Assembly: GCA_027621175.1 (NCBI GenBank) | Contig: JAQCCM010000014.1 | Span: forward strand, 1 to 40,117 | Direction: 5' to 3' | From: Bacteroidota bacterium | GTDB taxonomy: Bacteria > Bacteroidota > Bacteroidia > Flavobacteriales > Flavobacteriaceae | DNA length: 40,117 nt | Made by a program: the position numbers and the translations under genes | Part shown: positions 33,888 through 40,117 of the stretch, in pieces | Layout of the letters: every line of letters starts with the position of its first letter | Numbering within the stretch: position 1 is the stretch's first letter | Notes under the pieces: model-generated | Seen by the model: only the letters and a program-made list of their open reading frames with translations | The model's database searches: none | What the model was told of the DNA's origin: nothing

Positions 33888-35195
33888 CTATGGATATTTT
33901 ATTTTAATTACACCAACTTCATTATCACCACCAGCGTCCGTATCATTAAATATTACATATCCGTTATCGGTAATACAGCCATATTCTGTTGCTGTATTTA
34001 CCTCTTCATGGGCATATACATCGCTCTTCTTAATATTACCATCCCGGTCTACTATAAGCACCCAGCCGTTCCAGATATCTGATGACAAAAATGGTGGAAT
34101 TACTTCACTATAACTTTCGTTTTCATCTCCTGTACCTCCAAACATATATACGCCATGAGTCCCGACTTTTATTCCGTATAATTCACTGCGTATATAACTC
34201 ATGCTGTAACCACGCGTATCTGCATAATGTTTTACCCAGTTTACATTTCCTTCTATATCCATTTTCACACAAGAGTAATCATAGGGATCGCCATCACCAC
34301 TTCTCCCGGCATGACCACCATAATAAATAGTATTATCAGTATCGATAGCCATATCGGAAGGTATGATCATATCTGTACCGGCTAAACTTTTTGTCCATAA
34401 TTCGGTACCACTATTATCCAGTTTTGTCAATGTTAAGTCTTCCTCCCATGATTTTCCGCCATAATAAAGATTTCCATCAGAAGCTTCAACAACCGCTAAT
34501 GCATATGCTGTATTTGGGTTTGAACGGGTCCAAATCTCATCACCATTGTCCGGGTCTATTTTCATAATTGCAGCCACACCTCCATACACCATAAATATAG
34601 TTCCCGCTTCATCACCTCCAATAAGCCCAGAACCATAGATATAACCATCAGACCCCACGATTGTCATTCTAATAGCATCGTACTGCCATGATTCGCCGTC
34701 GGAATTATAGGTTTTACTCCACATGGTAGATCCATCATCACCATTAAGCCTGGCAACCCATCTTTCCTGTGTTTCACCAGTTCCGCCACTAACAATGTAA
34801 TCAGAACGGCCAGCGTCGTTAATCTCAGAAATGCCAAATCCGACTGTATTATCTATTGCTCGGGTCCAGATTCTTTCACCGGTTTTTCCATCAATTTTAT
34901 GGATACGGGATTGATTATCTGGCATAAAAATTACTGCATAATTACCGTCAGAATCCACCACGGCCCTGTTTACCTTTCCCGCAGGGCCATCTGTAAATAC
35001 ATTTTCCCATTCAATATTTTCATTGTATCCAGTTCGAACAATCTGAGGTACCGGATCCGGGTTTGGATTCGAGTTTGGATCCTGGTAACAGGATACAACA
35101 AAAAGTGTTAAAAATAAACCTATAAACATTAAAGGAGTTTTCGTAATTTTAATTTTTAATATTATTTGATTGTATATCAATTTCTGTAATTTCAT
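33888..35195 (-). CDS. PQQ-like beta-propeller lipoprotein, third gene of the SusCD cluster
   Basis: 435-residue lipoprotein with lipobox FVVSC (Cys36) and an Asn/Pro/Asp-rich linker behind it. The rest is repeated propeller blades, for example KIDGKTGERIWTRA, RLNGDDGSTMWSKTY, KIDPDNGDEIWTRS, KLDNSGTELWTKS and KMDIEGNVNWVKHY. No catalytic motif is visible. Position behind SusC and SusD suggests a cell-surface glycan-binding or accessory protein, but this is inference. The frame starts at 35195, and ATG 35129 (MFIGLFLTLFVVSC) would give a more usual signal length. It was probably longer, since an InlB-type repeat follows out of frame. Confidence 0.8.
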   Translation of the reverse strand: MKLQKLIYNQIILKIKITKTPLMFIGLFLTLFVVSCYQDPNSNPNPDPVPQIVRTGYNENIEWENVFTDGPAGKVNRAVVDSDGNYAVIFMPDNQSRIHKIDGKTGERIWTRAIDNTVGFGISEINDAGRSDYIVSGGTGETQERWVARLNGDDGSTMWSKTYNSDGESWQYDAIRMTIVGSDGYIYGSGLIGGDEAGTIFMVYGGVAAIMKIDPDNGDEIWTRSNPNTAYALAVVEASDGNLYYGGKSWEEDLTLTKLDNSGTELWTKSLAGTDMIIPSDMAIDTDNTIYYGGHAGRSGDGDPYDYSCVKMDIEGNVNWVKHYADTRGYSMSYIRSELYGIKVGTHGVYMFGGTGDENESYSEVIPPFLSSDIWNGWVLIVDRDGNIKKSDVYAHEEVNTATEYGCITDNGYVIFNDTDAGGDNEVGVIKIKYP

Positions 35196-35408
35196 TTAAA
35201 ATTAGGTCCATACTTATTCTTTTAAACCTTTTCAATCTTTAGGTTGCAATCTTTTTAACATATAACAACAAATTAGGAACTAAAAGAGCATATTTATTCA
35301 TAATATATTATTTCCAATTTTTGCAATGAACTACCCCGAGGCAAACACATGCGCAAACAAATAAAGGATATTACACATCACTCTTCAATTGAATCAGATG
35401 ATGTTATA

Positions 35409-36929
35409 TCAATTCGCTTGATTTGGACGAAGGTTAGAATTAAGATCAAGCTCTGTCTGAGGGATGCCCTCCACTTCGTTCTTGCCATCGATAAAGGTTT
35501 CAAAATCATTATCCTCAACCTGCAACTCACTGTTATACATCCCCCATCTTTTCAAATCGAAGAATCGCCAATTTTCACCAGAAAGTTCCAAAATCCTTTC
35601 TTGTTTCAAACGATCAAAAAAAGCAGCCTTACTAGCGATAGCTGACGGATAGGCAGTTAACAATCCGGGCCTGTCCGCCCTAGCTCTTACCTGATCTACA
35701 AACGCAACTGCATCAGCGGTCATTCCCTGTTCATTAAGTACTTCAGCATACATCAAGAGTACATCGGCATACCTTAGAACAATATAATCTGTACCACCAT
35801 CCAGTAAGTTAGCCCTATTGGTAGGGAGTCCGGAAATGGGATCAACATTATTACCTACGGCATCTTGTTCTGAATATTTCATAAATCCGGTCTGTAACGA
35901 ATCCGGTTTGGCGCTAGTTGCCGCCCAGGCCTCCCCCGATAATCCATAATACAATAAGGAAGATGTTGGGTGAATAATCGTATGATCCATTCTTGAATCT
36001 TTGCTCCCAGTCGCGGCTTCCTCGGCATTGAATGCCCTTAACATCAAATTGGTGGCTGTCAAATCTCCATAGACACCTTGTTCCCCGGAAATAGCAAACA
36101 TCATGTATCGGAAACTTGTATCAGTATTTTCCGCAGTTCCGTTTTCCAAGAAATTAACCACGAAAACAGCCTCTGAATTGACCATTCCGGTTTCCGTAAA
36201 ATTATCCGAAAAATTCGTTAGTAACTGGTATTGCCCAGAATCAATTACGGCTTTTAACAAGGGTGCGGCATCCGCATATCGACGTTGTTGCATGTATATT
36301 TTGGCGAGCAAAGTTTGGGCTGCACCTTTTGTGACGCGACCATAGTCCAACTCTGGATAGGTAATGGGAAGGTTTGGAATGGCCGTTAGCAACAAATTTT
36401 CCATCAGGGTATAAAGCTCCCCATTTTCTGCCGTTAAAGGCTTATCCAGTCCATCCTGAATGCCATCGACGTAAGCGACGTTTTCTCCAAATAATCCTAC
36501 CAAGTTAAAATAGCCCAAGGAAACCAAAAACTGCATTTCTCCGGCCAGAGCAGGCAGATTAAATTCCGGTTCCCGTTCTAGTACCTGATACGCCCTTCCG
36601 ATTAATGCGTAGTTTTCTATCCAGAATCCCCTTCCGAATTGATCGGTATCGGCCAAAGTAAATTTTACGAAATCCCTAAACTCCCATGGCCATTTATTGG
36701 TGCCTTCGTCGGATAATGCTGTAAAACGAAAACTCACTCCTTGAGAGTACAACTCCAAGTTCTGTAATTGATCATAAGCAGCAATGCCCCCTTGTTGTAA
36801 CTGACGTTCTGTTTGCCAAAATGTACCTTCTGATAATTTATTTGGATCATCCTGATCCAAGTCAGAAAAGCAACCGACCAGAACCAATACAAAAACAGTT
36901 AAGAAAGTACGTTTAAATAAATTTTTCAT
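35409..36929 (-). CDS. SusD/RagB family nutrient-binding outer-membrane lipoprotein
   Basis: 506-residue lipoprotein (lipobox VLVGC, Cys20) that caps the SusC channel and binds oligosaccharide on the cell surface. SusD hallmarks include an N-terminal LSEGTFWQTERQLQQGGIAAYDQLQ, TPR-like helices with GAAQTLLAKIYMQQRRYADAA, and the C-terminal VLRYADVLLMYAEVLNEQG and ERILELSGENWRFFDLKRWG. Length is ordinary. It lies 16 bases after the SusC gene. Ligand specificity cannot be read from sequence. An arabinose-containing glycan is inferred from the genes downstream. Confidence 0.95.
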   Translation of the reverse strand: MKNLFKRTFLTVFVLVLVGCFSDLDQDDPNKLSEGTFWQTERQLQQGGIAAYDQLQNLELYSQGVSFRFTALSDEGTNKWPWEFRDFVKFTLADTDQFGRGFWIENYALIGRAYQVLEREPEFNLPALAGEMQFLVSLGYFNLVGLFGENVAYVDGIQDGLDKPLTAENGELYTLMENLLLTAIPNLPITYPELDYGRVTKGAAQTLLAKIYMQQRRYADAAPLLKAVIDSGQYQLLTNFSDNFTETGMVNSEAVFVVNFLENGTAENTDTSFRYMMFAISGEQGVYGDLTATNLMLRAFNAEEAATGSKDSRMDHTIIHPTSSLLYYGLSGEAWAATSAKPDSLQTGFMKYSEQDAVGNNVDPISGLPTNRANLLDGGTDYIVLRYADVLLMYAEVLNEQGMTADAVAFVDQVRARADRPGLLTAYPSAIASKAAFFDRLKQERILELSGENWRFFDLKRWGMYNSELQVEDNDFETFIDGKNEVEGIPQTELDLNSNLRPNQAN

Positions 36930-36945
36930 AATATTATTTTTTATG

Positions 36946-39900
36946 TTATAGAGAAAGGTTTAAGCCAAAAGCAATCGTGCGTATCGTGGGATAGCTTCCT
37001 GGATCTTCGCCTGAATTAAAGAAACCGCCTTCAAACTCGGGGTCATTACTGTTATAATTGGTCCATGTAAACAGATTTTGAGCACTTAGATAAACTCTTA
37101 AATTATCTATAGTTTTCAACGGAACTGTATAGCCAATTTGTAAATTTCTTAGTTTGACATAACTTCCATCTTCCACAAATCTTGAACTTGGCTTATAATT
37201 TCCATGATCTGAGGAGGAATGTGGCCTTGGATCCGTACCCACACCGTCAATCCACGGATTATAACTAGATGGATAGTTCACATCAAAGCGGGATTCTAAA
37301 TATTGTACTGATGAATTATAAACATTACGTCCTGCTATCCCGGACATAAAGGCCGTAAAATCAAAATTTTTATATGTAGCCGTAATATTCAATCCAAATT
37401 GAACGTCGGGTAGAACATCACCAACAATCGTTCTATCCTTGGGGTCAATTATATTATCCCCATTGATGTCGGTATATTTCGCATCCCCTTCCATTGGCGA
37501 ATTACCAAAAACTTTAAAACCGCCAGGAAGGGCAGCAATATCTTCAGCGGTGTAAAGGCCTTGATATTCCAACATATATAGTTGTGCCCGAGATATTCCA
37601 ACCCTTGTTATAGAGTTGCCAACTATTCCCGTAAAACCTTGTGGTACTTTATCTACAACGATGTTATTGGCAGATGCATTTGCGCTAATGCTAAAATTAA
37701 AATCCCCTTTCCGCTTGCGGTAGGTCAGGCTTGTTTCCCATCCTTGACGCTGATTATCGACCGCATTCAGGCGCACCGTAATATTCTCATAAATCGGGGT
37801 ACTTAATCCTACGGTGCCGGGAACGGGAATATCTGCCAACAAATCTATGACTTTACCATAATAATAATCTGCATTAAATGCAATTTTGCCGTTAAAAAGT
37901 TCTAAATCCAGACCAAAATTGTATTCTTTGAGTCTTGACCACTTGATATTTGGATTTCCAAGGGCCTTATCCCGTGTAGCTCCCGTTACTGGACTACTGT
38001 TTGGGCCCAGGTTATAATTTGCGCCTCCAACCCCTTTTAAAATATTATTCTGAAAAAAATAAGGATTGCCGCCCGCCTCATTAAAGCCACTCTCACCGTA
38101 GGTAACCCTGAACTTTAACTGAGAAATTGCCGCTACATCAAAAAATGGTTCATTACCAACATTCCAAGCGATATCGGCGGAAGGAAATACCCCATAACGG
38201 TTGTCTCCTATAAAGCCGGAATAACCATCGCGTCTCATTGAGGCTTTCAGAAAATAGCGGTCATCATAATTATAGGTTAATCTCGATAACAGCGATTTAA
38301 CAACTTCAGTAGATTTATAACTCCCAAGTATTGGAACCGCTGATGGGTCTGCTGCCGAAATTTCGAAGATGCCGTCTTCGAAGGCCGCTAAGCTTTGATC
38401 ATAAGCGATTAAGGTCTCAGATCCTGTATCTTCTTGATCATTGTATGCGCCCATTAATGAAAAACTATGCTTACCTAAAGTTTTTTTGTATGTGAGTCGA
38501 TGTTCTAGGTAAGTCGATTCTCCCTTACCTTTCGCAAGGGCCATGGCCGAATTAAAGATCGCTGTTGTGCGTATTTCTCCTCCTTTATTCCAGGCTTTAC
38601 CATCTGACGTACTCCTGTCGATGCCCAAACTAAAATGATAGTCAAGACCATCGATAATGATATAATCTAAGTACACATTTCCTATAATATTCTCAGTTTT
38701 GGTAATATTGTTAAACAATGCTGCAGCACCAATCGGATTAGCTATGTAACTCGGGGCATTTAGATTGTCTCCATGACCATAACCGCTGCGTCTAGTGGGA
38801 TCTAATACAGGTATCACCGGTAAATTCGCCCCTACCGTACGTATAAGACTACCTTCACCTGCCTCAGGTGTAGATCTTTGTCTTGATCTACCAAAGGATA
38901 AATTCTCACCAACGGTCAGCCCTTTAAGAATTTCGAATGACGTATTTAATCTTACTCCTACCCGATCATACACAGGGCCCCTGACCGTTCCATCCTGATA
39001 GGTATTGTTTACACCAAAAAAGACATTAAAATTTTCTCCCCCTCCTGAAACATTTGCATTTAAATCGCGTATGATCCCTGTTTTGTACACCTCGCGTTGC
39101 CAATCGGTGTCTATGTCGGGTACGTTAATAGCATAATTAGGGGCAGTGCCCCCGTCCGTTTCAAAGGCGGTCCTGACAACCCTAGCCCATTGCTGAGTAT
39201 TCATTACATCGATTTTTCTTGCAATTTGTTGAAAACCTAAGCTACTATTAATTTTAACAGAAAGTTTTCCCTCTTTGCCTTTTTTAGTCCTAATGAGCAC
39301 AACACCATTTGCCGCTCTGGAACCGTAGATCGAAGCAGAAGAAGCATCTTTTAATATTTGAATACTTTCTATATCATTGGGATGAATCGATTGTATGGAA
39401 TTCATGACCGCCCCATCAACCACATACAGGGGGTTATTATTGTTAAAAAAAATGGATCCCCTAATTCTGATATCCCCAATTGAACCGGGTTCACCTCCAG
39501 TAGTAACGGATACCCCGGCCACTCTTCCTTGAAGACGATCGGTAATGTTGGTGTATAGGCTTTTTTCTGTTTCTTCAACGTCCACCACGGCAACGGCTCC
39601 TGTGATAGAGCTTTTCTTTTCGGTACCATAACCTATGATAACAACCTCGTCTAAACTATTATTTATTGGAGCCATTAAAATCGATACAGAGGTTCGGCCG
39701 TTGAGGGCAACTTCCTGGGTTGTAAAACCGAGATAACTAAAAACCAGAACGGCTGCTTTTGGATTAGAAATAGTAATTGAGTAGACTCCGTCGGAGTTGG
39801 TAATCACTCCATTTGTTGTTCCTTTTTCCACAACAGTTGCCCCAGGCATAGCACCTACATCATTACTAATTGTGCCGGTTACCGTAAATTGTGCCATTGC

Positions 39901-39969
39901 GGATTGCATTCCGAAGAGTAGGCAAAGCAACCCTAAATTTTTCTTAAGATAAATTAAAATATTTTTCAT
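36946..39969 (-). CDS. SusC/RagA family TonB-linked outer-membrane transporter
   Basis: 1007-residue receptor importing oligosaccharides with TonB energy. In order: signal peptide (to AMAQ, residue 27), CarboxypepD_reg-like domain (about 28-105, ISNDVGAMPGATVVEKGT), the SusC signature LDEVVIIGYGTEKKSSITGA, a plug with IQILKDASSASIYGSRAANGVVLI and a long barrel ending in IRTIAFGLNLSL. Full length and intact. It pairs with the SusD gene 16 bases downstream. Only 37 bases separate it from the preceding gene, so the operon begins outside the window. Confidence 0.96.
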   Translation of the reverse strand: MKNILIYLKKNLGLLCLLFGMQSAMAQFTVTGTISNDVGAMPGATVVEKGTTNGVITNSDGVYSITISNPKAAVLVFSYLGFTTQEVALNGRTSVSILMAPINNSLDEVVIIGYGTEKKSSITGAVAVVDVEETEKSLYTNITDRLQGRVAGVSVTTGGEPGSIGDIRIRGSIFFNNNNPLYVVDGAVMNSIQSIHPNDIESIQILKDASSASIYGSRAANGVVLIRTKKGKEGKLSVKINSSLGFQQIARKIDVMNTQQWARVVRTAFETDGGTAPNYAINVPDIDTDWQREVYKTGIIRDLNANVSGGGENFNVFFGVNNTYQDGTVRGPVYDRVGVRLNTSFEILKGLTVGENLSFGRSRQRSTPEAGEGSLIRTVGANLPVIPVLDPTRRSGYGHGDNLNAPSYIANPIGAAALFNNITKTENIIGNVYLDYIIIDGLDYHFSLGIDRSTSDGKAWNKGGEIRTTAIFNSAMALAKGKGESTYLEHRLTYKKTLGKHSFSLMGAYNDQEDTGSETLIAYDQSLAAFEDGIFEISAADPSAVPILGSYKSTEVVKSLLSRLTYNYDDRYFLKASMRRDGYSGFIGDNRYGVFPSADIAWNVGNEPFFDVAAISQLKFRVTYGESGFNEAGGNPYFFQNNILKGVGGANYNLGPNSSPVTGATRDKALGNPNIKWSRLKEYNFGLDLELFNGKIAFNADYYYGKVIDLLADIPVPGTVGLSTPIYENITVRLNAVDNQRQGWETSLTYRKRKGDFNFSISANASANNIVVDKVPQGFTGIVGNSITRVGISRAQLYMLEYQGLYTAEDIAALPGGFKVFGNSPMEGDAKYTDINGDNIIDPKDRTIVGDVLPDVQFGLNITATYKNFDFTAFMSGIAGRNVYNSSVQYLESRFDVNYPSSYNPWIDGVGTDPRPHSSSDHGNYKPSSRFVEDGSYVKLRNLQIGYTVPLKTIDNLRVYLSAQNLFTWTNYNSNDPEFEGGFFNSGEDPGSYPTIRTIAFGLNLSL

Positions 39970-40006
39970 AATTGTATTTCTATAGTTATTTGATGAAGGT
40001 CCTTTT

Positions 40007-40117
40007 CTAATTTTTTCCTATGATAATATTATCAAATGTACCGCGCCCGACATCGGAAAGTATGTAGAATTCTATTACTTTCGAAAGGTCAAAGTTAGGA
40101 TCGATTTCTAGAATTTT
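40007..40117 (-). CDS. 3' end of an unidentified gene upstream of SusC
   Basis: The last 36 codons of a minus-strand gene that enters from beyond the window. They include EIDPNFDLSKVIEFYILS and SDVGRGTFDNIIIG before a TAG. The sequence looks like a beta-sandwich C terminus of an extracellular carbohydrate-related protein, but too little is present to name it. It sits 37 bases before the SusC start in the same direction, so it is probably in the same operon. Confidence 0.6.
   Translation of the reverse strand, partial: KILEIDPNFDLSKVIEFYILSDVGRGTFDNIIIGKN

Noticed and set aside
33811-34113. 100-residue plus-strand frame over the propeller gene 3' end
   Set aside because: Antisense shadow that overlaps both the lipoprotein and the InlB repeat remnant.

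Overview
The window is AT-rich chromosomal DNA from a member of the Bacteroidota, most likely a marine Flavobacteriaceae. The evidence is a SusC/SusD pair, Bacteroidota promoter elements (TAnnTTTG) close to start codons, a HYC_CC_PP small protein, DUF2061 in a sulfate operon, and lipoproteins typical of the group. No species is claimed.

Region 1 (1-8.1 kb) is housekeeping and stress genes: a tRNA-Pro cut by the window edge, trxB, a padR-pspC pair with a divergent DUF4442 gene, an oxyR-type regulator downstream of a lipoprotein cyclophilin, a plsC-like acyltransferase, a Cu,Zn superoxide dismutase, an SGNH hydrolase broken by one in-frame stop, and a DUF3089 lipoprotein hydrolase.

Region 2 (8.1-16 kb) is one tightly overlapping nine-gene minus-strand operon for assimilatory sulfate reduction: DUF2061, cysH (APS-reductase type), cysD, cysN, sulfite reductase with a C-terminal HEPN-like extension, siroheme genes (SUMT and a Met8-like dehydrogenase), then ferredoxin-NADP reductase and a 2Fe-2S ferredoxin that plausibly feed the sulfite reductase. 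A divergent Rrf2 regulator with four cysteines and a perfect-arm palindrome between the two promoters suggest the control circuit.

Region 3 (16.4-19.4 kb), directly behind the Rrf2 gene, holds a HYC_CC_PP protein, a TonB-dependent receptor and a periplasmic heavy-metal-associated protein, probably a metal uptake or handling unit.

Region 4 (19.47-20.3 kb) is a junction. It has 2.3 copies of a 167-bp direct repeat. On the minus strand each full unit reads like the 3' end of a tRNA-Ser followed by a terminator, and the last copy stops at the edge of an AT-rich, gene-poor stretch.

Region 5 (20.1-40.1 kb) is a fully co-directional minus-strand polysaccharide/arabinose locus. In transcription order it holds the end of an unidentified gene, SusC, SusD, a beta-propeller lipoprotein with a wrecked C-terminal repeat domain, araB, araD, araA, galM, an SSS sugar symporter, a 5'-truncated dehydrogenase, two paralogous secreted LamG proteins with an unrecognised shared domain, a 5'-truncated five-bladed-propeller glycosidase and an orphan signal-peptide fragment. 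The logic is outer-membrane glycan capture, periplasmic cleavage, L-arabinose import and conversion to xylulose-5-phosphate. At least four damaged genes and the repeat at one edge suggest an acquired island that is eroding. The least understood elements are the two LamG proteins and the repeat junction.
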